Assembly (NCBI RefSeq): GCF_001705515.1
Contig: NZ_MDJS01000003.1
Location: 434,001-498,000 of the forward strand
DNA: 64,000 bases
Source: Mucilaginibacter sp. PPCGB 2223
Lineage (GTDB): Bacteria > Bacteroidota > Bacteroidia > Sphingobacteriales > Sphingobacteriaceae
Direction: 5' to 3'
The position numbers and the translations under genes were made by a program. The notes below the pieces were generated by a model. That model was not told the origin of the DNA and made no database searches. It was given only the letters and a program-made list of their open reading frames with translations. Shown here in pieces: positions 17,921 to 27,132 of the stretch (the first letter of the stretch is position 1; each line of letters opens with the position of its first letter).

Positions 17921-18678
17921 TTCCCGCGCTGTCTTATCGCCTCATACAAAATAATCCCCGTCGAAACTGATACATTGAGCGATTCGATCTCGCCGAACAT
18001 GGGTATCTTGGCCAGGTGATCGGAAATACGGATCAGCTCATTGCCGATGCCCTCGTCTTCCGAGCCCATGATGATAGCTGTTGGCGCGGTATAATCGGGT
18101 TTATAAATAAAATCATTCGTTTTTTCGGTGCAGCAAACCAGTTGCAGGCCCGAAGACTGTAAAAATTTTGCCGTTTGCAGCAGGCTGTTTTCGCGGCATA
18201 CCGGGATATTGTACAGCGCTCCTGCCGAAGTTTTAATAGCATCGCCGTTGATCTGCGCCGAGCCCTTGGCAGGCACCACAATGGCATGCACCCCGGCGCA
18301 CTCGGCCGTGCGGGCTATGGCGCCTATGTTACGGACATCGGTAATACCATCCAGAATTAATACCAGTGGCACCTCTCCTTTCTCAAATACCATAGGGATA
18401 ATATCTTCAATACGCTGATAGGTTATCGGCGAAATGATAGCGATAATACCCTGATGGTTTTTAGGCGTAACACGGTTGAGCTTTTCAACCGGCACGTGCT
18501 GGCCTTCAATGCGGTATTCGGCCAGCAGTTCTTTCAGTTCGAGGAACAAGGGCCCGCCTAATCCACGCTGGATGTACAGGGACTCGATCTCCTTGCCCGA
18601 CCGGATAGCTTCCATTACGGCACGGATGCCAAACACCATTTGATTACTTTCTCTTCTCGGGCGATCATTATAGCTCAT
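17917..18678 (-). CDS. rlmB: 23S rRNA 2'-O-methyltransferase RlmB (TrmH/SpoU family)
   Basis: SAM-dependent methylation of the ribose of a guanosine in 23S rRNA (G2251 in E. coli numbering). At 253 residues the length is typical. An N-terminal substrate-binding domain ('FGIRAVMEAIRSGKEIESLYIQRG') leads to the knotted SPOUT catalytic domain. There, motif 1 is DGITDVRNIGAIARTAE, motif 2 is IMGSEDEGIG, and motif 3 is SLNVSVSTGIILYEAIRQR. The alternative, a tRNA TrmH, is less likely because of the N-terminal domain. The gene's last codon lies inside a short intergenic repeat, so the extreme C-terminus has been shaped by it. Confidence 0.9.
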   Translation of the reverse strand: MSYNDRPRRESNQMVFGIRAVMEAIRSGKEIESLYIQRGLGGPLFLELKELLAEYRIEGQHVPVEKLNRVTPKNHQGIIAIISPITYQRIEDIIPMVFEKGEVPLVLILDGITDVRNIGAIARTAECAGVHAIVVPAKGSAQINGDAIKTSAGALYNIPVCRENSLLQTAKFLQSSGLQLVCCTEKTNDFIYKPDYTAPTAIIMGSEDEGIGNELIRISDHLAKIPMFGEIESLNVSVSTGIILYEAIRQRGN

Positions 18679-18763
18679 GTTATGCTGAATAGGCTGCCAA
18701 AATTAGCCAATATTATTGATTGCCCAAGATTGATAGCTTATAAAGCTGTTTCGGGCGATAGCA

Positions 18764-19462
18764 TCACAGGCTTAAACTATACGATGTACCACTGTTTAGG
18801 ACGATACTGGCCATACGGTTGCCCATGAATTTTACTGTACCCGAGTAGTTGTAGTAGGAAATATGAATAGCTACCTGTATCTGGCCCGAGGTAACGGTGC
18901 CCGAGTTTTTTTCGACCAATATATCGCTACCCTGCATGGTAATATTGGTTTTGAGGGTATTGGCGTCGACCGTTTTTTTAATATCAGTACCGTCGATCGT
19001 GAAATTAAACGCTATTTTATACGTGGGTGTTTGCTGCGGCGTGCAGGTTAAAGTACCTGAGCAGGTATTATCGGCCGAAAAATGCTGGCCACTATAGCTG
19101 ATACTCCCTGTATACGTGCCTGTAAACGATTTATCCTGGCAGTTAAGCTGATAGTGCCATTGCAGGTTGTTTTTTGCAGTTATCGAGGTCGGCCCTGGTT
19201 GCGCCGTCAGCGTGGTAGTGGTATCGCAGGTAACGCCGCAACCTGGGCGTTGGGCAAACTGCACTCCGTTATTGATATGATTAAGTACGCCGCCAAATTG
19301 GCTAAGTACACCATTTGAAATTATTTCGGCGGCGTCCTCTTCGGTAACGGGATAGTTTGGCGTACCGGAATTAGTTTTACAAGATGTAATAGTAAGGATG
19401 ATGATCAGAATGCTGATCACTAAAATAATGTTAAATATCAGTTTAAATCCAGGCTTCTCCAT
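18764..19462 (-). CDS. Hypothetical lipoprotein
   Basis: I do not recognise this 232-residue protein. The best start is ATG 19462 (MEKPGFKLIFN). Upstream in-frame starts at 19489 and 19507 would bury the signal. It has a long hydrophobic segment rich in Ile and Leu, then a lipobox-like TITSC (Cys about 28), followed by a Thr/Ser/Asn-rich secreted domain with several cysteines that could pair (CGVTC, and a Cys in SGTLTC). The alternating hydrophobic pattern suggests beta-structure. It probably sits in the outer membrane facing the periplasm or outside. No neighbour suggests a job. Confidence 0.65.
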   Translation of the reverse strand: MEKPGFKLIFNIILVISILIIILTITSCKTNSGTPNYPVTEEDAAEIISNGVLSQFGGVLNHINNGVQFAQRPGCGVTCDTTTTLTAQPGPTSITAKNNLQWHYQLNCQDKSFTGTYTGSISYSGQHFSADNTCSGTLTCTPQQTPTYKIAFNFTIDGTDIKKTVDANTLKTNITMQGSDILVEKNSGTVTSGQIQVAIHISYYNYSGTVKFMGNRMASIVLNSGTSYSLSL

Positions 19463-19576
19463 TTTCTCGGGTGTTAACTCAAAACTCATACATGTATATC
19501 GTGGCATAACTCAGTTTTCCACGACAGTTTGTAGTCTTAAAAATTAAAAACGCATCATAGGCGATGCAAATGAAGA

Positions 19577-20005
19577 TCAGATACGCCAGCAGCAATTAAC
19601 CGAATAATGGCGGTTTACTGCCTGCCTTGCCTTTAAATTGTAAGCGGTTAGTAGTTTGAGCCCGGCAGCATCAGGATTTATGCAGCGCGCGCAGGCAAGC
19701 AAAGCGGGATTTGAATGGCTATCACGAACAAAAAACTTCCGACCGTATGGGGAAATTTTATCGGTACGTCTTAAAAAGTTCTGATAGCGGTTTTTACTAA
19801 ACTGCGCATGGGTTTTGATCTTGCTAAAGCGATGAAAATACCTTTGACCGCCCCTGGGTAAAAAGAATATTACCGCCAGAGACATAAAAAGATACAATAC
19901 AGATAGTGCTATAATCTGCAGTCTTTTTTTAGTATGGTATATTTCAATCAGCACAGATCGGGGGATTAAAGTGCAATTACAATTTAAATATAACGTTAAA
20001 TACAA
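19577..20005 (-). CDS. Possible small membrane protein, unknown
   Basis: An open frame of 142 codons with one hydrophobic stretch (LQIIALSVLYLFMSLAVIFFLP, about residues 29-50). A basic, Arg/Lys-rich soluble part follows. The true start may be a later methionine (near residue 41) or the ATG at 20005. Composition is less typical of a coding gene than its neighbours, the C-terminal part is cysteine- and basic-rich, and I do not recognise the family. It is kept because nothing else explains these 430 bases. Confidence 0.35.
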   Translation of the reverse strand: MYLTLYLNCNCTLIPRSVLIEIYHTKKRLQIIALSVLYLFMSLAVIFFLPRGGQRYFHRFSKIKTHAQFSKNRYQNFLRRTDKISPYGRKFFVRDSHSNPALLACARCINPDAAGLKLLTAYNLKARQAVNRHYSVNCCWRI

Positions 20006-20130
20006 TATTAGTCAAAATTTATTGGGTTGACAATACTAAAATGTAATAAAAATTAAACTAAGGCCCACGGGTGGCGTCGTCAGATACCTGCCTGATTTTT
20101 TTTAATAAATACAACCTGATCTTAACTTTC

Positions 20131-20235
20131 TTAGTAGTAAAAAAACAGGTTTTTAGGAAACGATAATTTATAGAACGTGATGGCAATGATTAACAAGATA
20201 TAGAGGTCAAAATTTGTCAAAGCCATAATTTTCAT
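20131..20235 (-). CDS. Possible 34-residue single-helix membrane peptide
   Basis: ATG at 20233-20235 opens a frame of 34 codons ending at TAA 20131-20133. It encodes a hydrophilic N-terminus, a hydrophobic helix (DLYILLIIAITFYKL) and a short tail with Lys and aromatic residues. It lies alone in a 500-base gap. The AT-rich setting makes chance open frames likely, and no clear ribosome site is visible. Confidence 0.25.
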   Translation of the reverse strand: MKIMALTNFDLYILLIIAITFYKLSFPKNLFFYY

Positions 20236-20450
20236 GACGTTTAGGTTAGACTTTTAAGCCTGCCGTTCCCGGAATGCAAGCACCTGCAATTTAAGTTTTG
20301 CAGAAATACTTAACACCAAAAAACTTTGTTAACACTGTATATAAACACCTGACTATGAATATCAATTAATTTTTACCAACATCATATCAACAATTACTGT
20401 TTAAAATAATTGCCGGTAAAAATATCATTTTCAACGATTTTCTTTTGAGG

Positions 20451-20458
20451 TAAATTTG
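20451..20458 (+). promoter_or_regulatory. Candidate Bacteroidota -7 promoter box for dnaB
   Basis: TAAATTTG matches the TAnnTTTG consensus of the phylum's primary sigma factor. It lies about 46 bases before the dnaB ATG at 20504. The -33 TTTG is only weakly present (TTTT at 20428-20431, 19 bases upstream). A second TAnnTTTG match, TACTTTTG at 20489-20496, is too near the start codon to give a normal leader. Confidence 0.4.
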
Positions 20459-20503
20459 CTCTGTGGATTGAGGCGAACCTTTTTTGTATACTTTTGTACT
20501 TGT

Positions 20504-22072
20504 ATGATTTTTGAGAACGATAACCCCGCCGGGAAGACCGGAACATCTGCCGACAGACGTAACAGATTCAGTACCACCCCTACAAGCGGCTTAGGGAAAT
20601 TGCCCCCCCAGGCAATTGACCTTGAGGAGGCCGTTTTAGGTGCATTGATGCTGGAGAAGGATGCCCTGTCTTCGGTTATCGATATCCTGAAACCCGAAGT
20701 TTTTTATCGCGACAGTCATCAAAAGATATTTCAGGCTATCAGGGTGCTGTTCGAGAAAACCTCGCCGGTTGATATATTGACCGTTACTGCCCAGCTGCGC
20801 CTGCAGGGCGAGCTGGAAATGATAGGCGGTGCCTATTATATTACCGAGCTGACCAACCGGGTGGCATCGGCTGCCAATATCGAATACCACAGCCGTATCA
20901 TCATACAAAAATATCTCCAGCGCGAACTGATCCGGATTTCGACTGAAGTGATCGCCAGCGCTTACGAAGATACTACCGACGTGCTCGATCTGTTAGATAA
21001 AGCCGAAAAGAACCTTTTTGACATTGCCCAGAACAACCTGCGCCGCGATTCGCGCAAGATGGATGATATCGTACGCGAATCTCTTGCCGAAATTGAAGCA
21101 CTGCGCGATAAAAAAGACGGGTTGACCGGGGTAGCTTCGGGCTTTACCGATCTTGACAGGATAACTTCGGGCTGGCAAAAATCTGACCTGGTGATTATTG
21201 CGGCCCGCCCGGCAATGGGTAAAACGGCGTTTGTATTAAGCTGCGCACGTAACGCCGCGGTCGACTTTAACAAACCGGTAGTGGTGTTCTCGCTCGAGAT
21301 GTCGTCCGTTCAGTTGGTTAATCGTTTGATATCCGGCGAAACCGAAATAGAGCAGGAAAAAATACGCAAGGGCCGGCTGGAGCAATGGGAATGGGAGCAG
21401 ATTCACGGCAAGATCGGACGGCTGGAGGCGGCGCCATTAATCATCGACGACACGCCGGGACTGAACATTTTTGAGTTCAGGGCCAAGTGCCGCCGTTTAA
21501 AATCGCAGCACGATATCCAGCTCATCATTATCGACTACTTACAGCTGATGACCGGTAAAGCCGATGGTAAGAACGGTAATCGCGAGCAGGAAATCGGTAG
21601 CATCTCGCGTGCCTTAAAATCGGTAGCTAAAGAGCTGAACGTACCGGTTATCGCACTTTCGCAATTAAGCCGCGCTGTGGAAAGCAGGCCCGGCGGTTCA
21701 AAACGCCCTATGCTGAGCGATTTGCGCGAATCGGGTTCGATTGAACAGGATGCCGATATGGTGTTGTTCCTGTACCGCCCTGAATACTACGGTCTCGAAG
21801 TTGATGAAGACAATAACCCAACAGCGGGTGTAGGCGAGGTAATCATAGCCAAGCACCGTAACGGCGAAACCGGCCGTGTGAGGTTAAGGTTTGTGGGTAA
21901 ATACGTTAAATTTGCCGACCTGGAAGATAATCTGGACAACTTTGGCGCTCCGGGCGGCGCTGCGATAAGCCCGTTCAGCGGGCTTACACCTAACCAGGAC
22001 TTTGAGAAACCAAGCAATGTGATCATCCGCCCTTCGCGAATGAACGACCTGGACGATGACCCGCCGTTTTAA
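20504..22072 (+). CDS. dnaB: Replicative DNA helicase DnaB
   Basis: Hexameric 5'-to-3' helicase that opens the replication fork. It has 522 residues from ATG 20504. The frame continues upstream to a TTG at 20456, but that start would lie at the promoter box, so 20504 is chosen. The N-terminal scaffold domain begins at PQAIDLEEAVLGALM (about residue 35) and the RecA-like motor at about residue 205. Walker A ARPAMGKT is at 234-241 and Walker B IIIDYLQLM near 341-349. SRAVESRPGGSKRPMLSDLR and ESGSIEQDAD carry the DNA-binding and arginine-finger region. A 35-residue flexible tail ends in DDDPPF. No intein or insertion is visible. Confidence 0.95.
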   Translation: MIFENDNPAGKTGTSADRRNRFSTTPTSGLGKLPPQAIDLEEAVLGALMLEKDALSSVIDILKPEVFYRDSHQKIFQAIRVLFEKTSPVDILTVTAQLRLQGELEMIGGAYYITELTNRVASAANIEYHSRIIIQKYLQRELIRISTEVIASAYEDTTDVLDLLDKAEKNLFDIAQNNLRRDSRKMDDIVRESLAEIEALRDKKDGLTGVASGFTDLDRITSGWQKSDLVIIAARPAMGKTAFVLSCARNAAVDFNKPVVVFSLEMSSVQLVNRLISGETEIEQEKIRKGRLEQWEWEQIHGKIGRLEAAPLIIDDTPGLNIFEFRAKCRRLKSQHDIQLIIIDYLQLMTGKADGKNGNREQEIGSISRALKSVAKELNVPVIALSQLSRAVESRPGGSKRPMLSDLRESGSIEQDADMVLFLYRPEYYGLEVDEDNNPTAGVGEVIIAKHRNGETGRVRLRFVGKYVKFADLEDNLDNFGAPGGAAISPFSGLTPNQDFEKPSNVIIRPSRMNDLDDDPPF

Positions 22073-22117
22073 GCTTTAGAGTTGGAATGTTTAAGGTGGT
22101 AAGGTTTGAATGTTGTT

Positions 22118-22669
22118 CTAAAAGCGTACATACTTTGCAGTAAGTTGTTGATCAACACCTTTAGCACGGGCTTTTTTTGCCTGCCTGCGCAAAATAAATT
22201 CAAAAACGCTCATCCAGCCGGGCAGGTTGCTTTCGCTGATATCGAATAGCCAGGCTAATGCAAGTTTATCTTTCGGCAGACCTTTTTTGTCACACAGGCC
22301 GTCGCCGGCAAGCCCATAACCTATTTGTAACGATTGCTCAAAGCCCTTGCTGGCGGGCCTTAATTCAACCCTGAACTTACAGGGCTTACCGCTCCTGTTC
22401 CTGAACAAATGGTTTATGTTGATTTCGGCGGTTGCCGCCTGACCGGGTGCAAGGGTATACACCTGTTTACCCAAAACTATCTGTACCTCGCCTTCAAGGC
22501 AATCAAATTTTTCGCTATAAGTTTTATGGTAGTGCAGGCCAACTCCGCCGCCATCAGCCAGTTCAACTTCTACCAGGGTATATTCGCCGCCGGTTTCGGC
22601 CGATGTTTTTAAAAAAACTACCGAATCTTTTTGGATCGGGTTATAAATTCGCCTAAGGTCAGAGTCCAT
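22118..22669 (-). CDS. Cupin-domain protein
   Basis: A 183-residue cytoplasmic protein. Its first 110 residues form one cupin barrel with the metal-binding pattern LHYHKTYSEKFDCLEG (H-x-H then Glu) and the second motif PGQAATAEININHLFRN, with His in the expected place. The C-terminal third (about residues 115-183) is helical, contains a basic RRQAKKARAKG stretch and is not a cupin repeat. Cupins range from sugar isomerases and dioxygenases to storage or sensing proteins, so the reaction is open. It converges on dnaB with a 45-base spacer that has no clear terminator. Confidence 0.75.
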   Translation of the reverse strand: MDSDLRRIYNPIQKDSVVFLKTSAETGGEYTLVEVELADGGGVGLHYHKTYSEKFDCLEGEVQIVLGKQVYTLAPGQAATAEININHLFRNRSGKPCKFRVELRPASKGFEQSLQIGYGLAGDGLCDKKGLPKDKLALAWLFDISESNLPGWMSVFEFILRRQAKKARAKGVDQQLTAKYVRF

Positions 22670-22748
22670 ATCATCAATAACTTAAAAGTTTTTTAAGCGA
22701 ATATACGAACCCTTCGAGCCTGTGGTTTTAGCGTAAAAAGACTTTTGA

Positions 22749-23924
22749 TTACAGGGTAATGGTAAACTTTGTACCTTCCCCAGGCTTACTGCCAACGGCT
22801 ATGGAGCCCTTTACCTGATCAACAAACTCTTTAACCAGCATCAGGCCCAGGCCGCTGCCTTTTTCGTTATTGGTGCCCAGGGTTGATGTCTTTTCGGTTT
22901 CCATAAACAGTTTTTTGGCTTTTTCGGCGCTCATGCCTACTCCGGTGTCGGTAACGGTTATGATGGTTTTTTTCCCGTCTTTTTTGGTGGCAACGCTTAT
23001 GGAACCATCCTGTGTAAATTTATTTGAATTGCTCACCAGGTTGCGCAGAATGAACTTTAGCACCTGTTTATCTATCAACACGGTAGCAGCAGGATTAGCC
23101 TGGTTGATAAGCTTATTGTTCTTTTTGTTGGCTATTAATGCTTCGGCTGCAAGCACCTCGTTCACAACTTCGTGCACATTTAACTCGTCGAACACAGTAT
23201 CAGCGTTGTTCAGTTGCAACTGCCCCCAGTTCACTACATTATCCACCATCTCTAAAGTACTATTCATCTGCACGCTAACCATCTCCAGCATTTCGGCCGA
23301 GGTCTGTTCATCAATATAATCGGCCTGCTTGAGGTCAATAACCGATTTAATGGCAGCCAGCGGGTTACGCACATCATGCGCTATGATAGATATAATCCGT
23401 TTCTGTGTTTCTGTAATCGTATGCAACTGCTTATTCTTCATGCGCAGTTCGGCTATCTTGATCACGTTGCCGGCCAAAACCCTAAGCGCAAAGCGTTGTT
23501 TTTCGGTTAAAGTACGTGGCATCCGGTCGATAACGCACAGGGTACCCAGGCGATTCCCATTGTGTGTTACCAATGGCATACCGGCATAGAAACGGATAGA
23601 AGGATCGTCGGCTACCAGCGGATTATCGCTGAAACGGATATCAAGCGAAGCATCGGGCACTTCAAAAATGTCATCCTGTAAAATGGCATGTCCGCAAAAA
23701 GAAACGTCACGGTTGGTTTCGGTAGTATCAAGCCCGACCCTTGCCTTAAACCACTGGCGGTTAACGTCAACCAATGTAATGAGTGATATAGGCATTTCAC
23801 ACACCTCCGAAGCCAGCATCACTATCTCGTTAAATTCCTTCTCTTCGGGCGTATCCAATAGTTTTGTGCGATACAGATCGAGTAAACGCTCGTTCTCGTT
23901 ATCAGGTATGATAGGGGTAATCAT
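22749..23924 (-). CDS. GAF-domain sensor histidine kinase
   Basis: A soluble orphan kinase of 391 residues. A GAF sensory domain occupies about residues 25-160 (with DVSFCGHAIL and FYAGMPLV, common in this class). A HisKA dimer domain follows with the H-box IIAHDVRNPLA, phospho-acceptor His183. The HATPase_c domain has N-box LRNLVSNSNKFT, G1 TDTGVGMS and G2 GSGLGLMLVKEF. There is no membrane helix and no response-regulator receiver domain, and no response regulator is adjacent, so it must signal to a protein encoded elsewhere. The ligand of the GAF domain is unknown. Confidence 0.9.
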   Translation of the reverse strand: MITPIIPDNENERLLDLYRTKLLDTPEEKEFNEIVMLASEVCEMPISLITLVDVNRQWFKARVGLDTTETNRDVSFCGHAILQDDIFEVPDASLDIRFSDNPLVADDPSIRFYAGMPLVTHNGNRLGTLCVIDRMPRTLTEKQRFALRVLAGNVIKIAELRMKNKQLHTITETQKRIISIIAHDVRNPLAAIKSVIDLKQADYIDEQTSAEMLEMVSVQMNSTLEMVDNVVNWGQLQLNNADTVFDELNVHEVVNEVLAAEALIANKKNNKLINQANPAATVLIDKQVLKFILRNLVSNSNKFTQDGSISVATKKDGKKTIITVTDTGVGMSAEKAKKLFMETEKTSTLGTNNEKGSGLGLMLVKEFVDQVKGSIAVGSKPGEGTKFTITL

Positions 23925-24077
23925 TCGGTAAATTTAAATAAAACAACTTAATTAACTGATCATGATTGCAACACTATATGGTTTGACTACTAAATTTGTG
24001 TTTTTTTTATTATCCAACATTAAAAACAGATTAAATTTTTCAGTGGCATAATTACAAATACCTAATTTAGCTTCGCG

Positions 24078-24761
24078 ATGGAAATAAAAGTTATTGCATT
24101 TGATGCCGACGATACATTATGGGTTAACGAACCTTACTTCAGAAAAACCGAGGAACGCTTTTATGCCTTGCTGGAAGGTTACCTCACTACGCATAACCTG
24201 GAGCGCGAATTACTGAAAACCGAGATTGATAATCTGACATTGTATGGTTACGGCGTAAAGGGTTTTATCCTGTCGATGATAGAAACTGCCCTTAAGGTAT
24301 CCGACAAGAATATTACGGCAGAAATTGTAGAAAAGATCATCCGGATGGGTAAAGAATTACTGGAAGAACCCATTGAACTGTTAGACGATGTAGAGACCGT
24401 ATTATCTGCTTTAAAGCCTAAATACCGCCTTGTGGTTGCTACCAAAGGCGATTTGCTGGACCAGGAACGCAAGCTGCGCAAATCTGGCCTGACGCATTAC
24501 TTTCATCACATCGAGATCATGTCGGAAAAGGGCGAGGCCGATTATCTGAAACTGATTAAACACCTCGACATTAAACCCGAAGAGTTTCTGATGGTTGGTA
24601 ATTCGCTCAAGTCGGATGTGCTGCCGGTGATCAAAATTGGCGGGCATGGTATCCACATCCCCTACCACACCACCTGGGCGCACGAGGTTGTAGATACCAA
24701 TTTTGAACACGAAAACTTTAAAAGTGTAAAGCAGGTACTGGAAGTGCTGGAGCATGTGTAA
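24078..24761 (+). CDS. HAD-superfamily phosphatase-like hydrolase
   Basis: A 227-residue cytoplasmic protein with all HAD motifs. Motif I is FDADDTLW, with nucleophile Asp9 and acid/base Asp11. Motif II is VVATKGD (Thr in the role of the Ser/Thr), a lysine follows near EIMSEKGE, and motif IV is GNSLKSDV. A helical cap lies between motifs I and II (about residues 15-110). The shape fits small-molecule phosphatases of the YjjG or phosphoglycolate type; the substrate is unknown. A TAAATTTG box lies upstream at 23991-23998. It is transcribed away from the histidine kinase with no operon partner seen. Confidence 0.85.
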   Translation: MEIKVIAFDADDTLWVNEPYFRKTEERFYALLEGYLTTHNLERELLKTEIDNLTLYGYGVKGFILSMIETALKVSDKNITAEIVEKIIRMGKELLEEPIELLDDVETVLSALKPKYRLVVATKGDLLDQERKLRKSGLTHYFHHIEIMSEKGEADYLKLIKHLDIKPEEFLMVGNSLKSDVLPVIKIGGHGIHIPYHTTWAHEVVDTNFEHENFKSVKQVLEVLEHV

Positions 24762-24852
24762 TCCTATTCATTATGTTAAAAATTGTTAATTAACAGGCTG
24801 ATAACAATTTAGCGTTGTTTCTCCAAGTATTTTGCATTCAAATGCTTTTACC

Positions 24853-27132
24853 ATGAGAATATTTGTCGCAACGTTTTTGTTAGGGTTCCTGCTCAACCAA
24901 CCTGCTTTTGCGCAAAATAGTATCACTTTATCCGGGAAAGTTATTTCGGGCGATGATGGGCAGCCAGTGCCTTATGCCAATATCGGGATCCCCAAAAGAG
25001 GTGTAGGTACTGCCGCAAATGGAGTTGGAGATTTTGTCTTTACGATCCCGCCAGCAGCTGCTACAGATTCGCTGCAGATATCAAGCATCGGTTTCGAAAC
25101 CAAAACCATCGCTATTACGGACCTGGTAAAGCCGGGACATTTGGCCTCGATCACTTTAATCAAAAGTAATCAACAACTCAAAGCCGTTAGCATTGAATAT
25201 CGCGATCCGATCAAAATCATTCAAAGGGCGATAGACCGTATACCTGAAAACTACATCAACAAACCTCATGTTACCCGGGGCTTTTACCGCGAGTACACAC
25301 ATAACGGAGCCAAAGCCCTCGAACTATCAGAAGCTGTATTTGATGTTTATAATTGGGGTTATGGCGATAACCGGGAGAATCTGTTAAAACTCATTAAAGC
25401 TCGCGATGTAAAAAATCAGCACGATTTCCACGGATTGGAGGTTGGCCAAAAACCCAGGTCGATTTTTAGCGACGATATTGTAAAGGCTATTAACGACAAT
25501 GCAATTTTTGGTACTGAAGGCAGAAAAAGACACATTTTTGACGTTGTAGGTATTGTTGACTTTAAAGGATCGCCGGCATACGAGATCGACTTTAATGAAA
25601 AGGAGGGTATTAAAGAGGTTACCTTTCGGGGAAAGGTCTTCATCGATACCAAAACTTACGCCTTCTTATATTTTGACTACAACACCAGTCCCAAGGGTTT
25701 AACTTATGTAAAAATCGGCGATTTTGCCGAACGTATGCTAATGAAATTAACGGGCACACAAATTGCACTTAAAAGCAACCGCACACAAATAGGATATCAA
25801 AAGATGGGGGATAAGTGGGTTTTGGGTCGCGTGGTTGATGATGCGGCGATATATATCAAAAGCCCCGGTTTTAATTATGACTTTACGGCAAAGCTTGACT
25901 TTAACTATGTGGTGACCTCTATTGATACTACTCAAATTGCACCGTTTGATAATAAATTAAGTAAAAACGATGGTATTGAGAACCACGACAGTAATGATGG
26001 CGAAGAGTTTTGGAAGGATTACAACATTATTTTGCCGGATTTTAATACCGAACAAGTCGTAGTCCAGATAAACGCTATTAACAACCAGGTGAACCTGAAA
26101 AATAAATTTGAGCAGCGCGAGCACGAACTGCCTAAAAACCCAGCCATCCGTATCGACTCGATGTTAGCGTATTACCATAATAATGGACAATTTAACGGCA
26201 CCGCCCTGGTGAAGTACAAAGGCCAGGTAATTTTGAGCAAGAGTTATGGTTATGCCGATAAGGAAAACAAGTTATTAGCCAATGCACAAACCACTTATCG
26301 TATCGGTTCAACATCCAAAACCTTCACTTCAGTTATCATCAACCAGTTAGCTAACGAGGGGAAGATCGATCTGCACGCGCCCGTTAAATCTTATATTCCG
26401 TGGTATGTGCATGGCGATGTAACGATTGAGCAACTATTGACTCATCAATCGGGAATACCAGAGTACTTTAATAACAATGATTATAAGCTTCAAATCATTA
26501 GCCGGTCTTTTAGCCTAAAAGATATGGTTACAAAATTTTGCAGCGATTCGCTGGAGTTTAAACCAGGCAGCAGTTTTGAATACAGCAACTCAAATTTTAC
26601 TTTACTGGCTTTAATCGCGGAGCAGGCTGGCGGAAAACCATTTGAAACTCTTTTGCAGGAACGCATCTTTACACCCGCGCAGATGATCAATACCTACTTT
26701 GGAATGCATAATGGAGCCAGCAGCCACAAAGCCACAGGTTACAGTGATGGAACTACAAAAGAGCCTGTTTACGATGTGACCAACGAATACGGTGCAGGCG
26801 GCATCTCCTCCTCGGCCGAAGACCTGTTAAAATACCATGATGCCTTGCAAAACGATAAGCTATTGCCCAAACCTACAAAGGCCGAAATGCTTAAACCGCG
26901 TGTTGAATTTAAAGACTATAATGCCTGGTATGATTATGGCTGGATGACTGATAAAAATGCTTTCGCCGCATCGCAAAAACATGTCATCACTTATCATCCA
27001 GGCACCGATCTTGGTTTCTTTACAATGTATGTAAGGCAGGAAGATACCGATAGTTGCATCATCCTTCTTAACAATACCGGCGGTTTCCCACGCTACGATA
27101 TGACGGATATTATACTGAGCGTGCTGAATTAG
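24853..27132 (+). CDS. Secreted three-part protein: regulatory-like domain, DUF5686-like middle, beta-lactamase-fold serine hydrolase
   Basis: A 759-residue protein from ATG 24853; a TTG at 24832 is in frame but would spoil the signal peptide (cleavage after AFAQ). The first domain (about 25-110) is a carboxypeptidase-regulatory-like beta-sandwich. The second (about 115-410) resembles the DUF5686-type segment of Bacteroidota envelope proteins. The third (about 425-750) is a serine beta-lactamase/penicillin-binding fold, with STSK as SxxK near 485-488, YSN near 577 and HPG near 715. All three active-site elements are intact, so peptidase or esterase activity is expected in the periplasm or on the surface. 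The fusion is unusual (see findings). The 3' end overlaps the convergent DoxX-like gene by 23 bases. Confidence 0.82.
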   Translation: MRIFVATFLLGFLLNQPAFAQNSITLSGKVISGDDGQPVPYANIGIPKRGVGTAANGVGDFVFTIPPAAATDSLQISSIGFETKTIAITDLVKPGHLASITLIKSNQQLKAVSIEYRDPIKIIQRAIDRIPENYINKPHVTRGFYREYTHNGAKALELSEAVFDVYNWGYGDNRENLLKLIKARDVKNQHDFHGLEVGQKPRSIFSDDIVKAINDNAIFGTEGRKRHIFDVVGIVDFKGSPAYEIDFNEKEGIKEVTFRGKVFIDTKTYAFLYFDYNTSPKGLTYVKIGDFAERMLMKLTGTQIALKSNRTQIGYQKMGDKWVLGRVVDDAAIYIKSPGFNYDFTAKLDFNYVVTSIDTTQIAPFDNKLSKNDGIENHDSNDGEEFWKDYNIILPDFNTEQVVVQINAINNQVNLKNKFEQREHELPKNPAIRIDSMLAYYHNNGQFNGTALVKYKGQVILSKSYGYADKENKLLANAQTTYRIGSTSKTFTSVIINQLANEGKIDLHAPVKSYIPWYVHGDVTIEQLLTHQSGIPEYFNNNDYKLQIISRSFSLKDMVTKFCSDSLEFKPGSSFEYSNSNFTLLALIAEQAGGKPFETLLQERIFTPAQMINTYFGMHNGASSHKATGYSDGTTKEPVYDVTNEYGAGGISSSAEDLLKYHDALQNDKLLPKPTKAEMLKPRVEFKDYNAWYDYGWMTDKNAFAASQKHVITYHPGTDLGFFTMYVRQEDTDSCIILLNNTGGFPRYDMTDIILSVLN

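Larger units (their letters stand above)
20006..20503. other. AT-rich 498-base gap upstream of dnaB
   Basis: Apart from the 34-codon frame at 20131-20235 and the promoter-like box at 20451, I see only a short inverted repeat (ctgcaa near 20283, ttgcag near 20297). No RNA gene or longer frame is recognisable. It divides the minus-strand hypothetical gene from dnaB and must hold the dnaB promoter. Confidence 0.45.
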
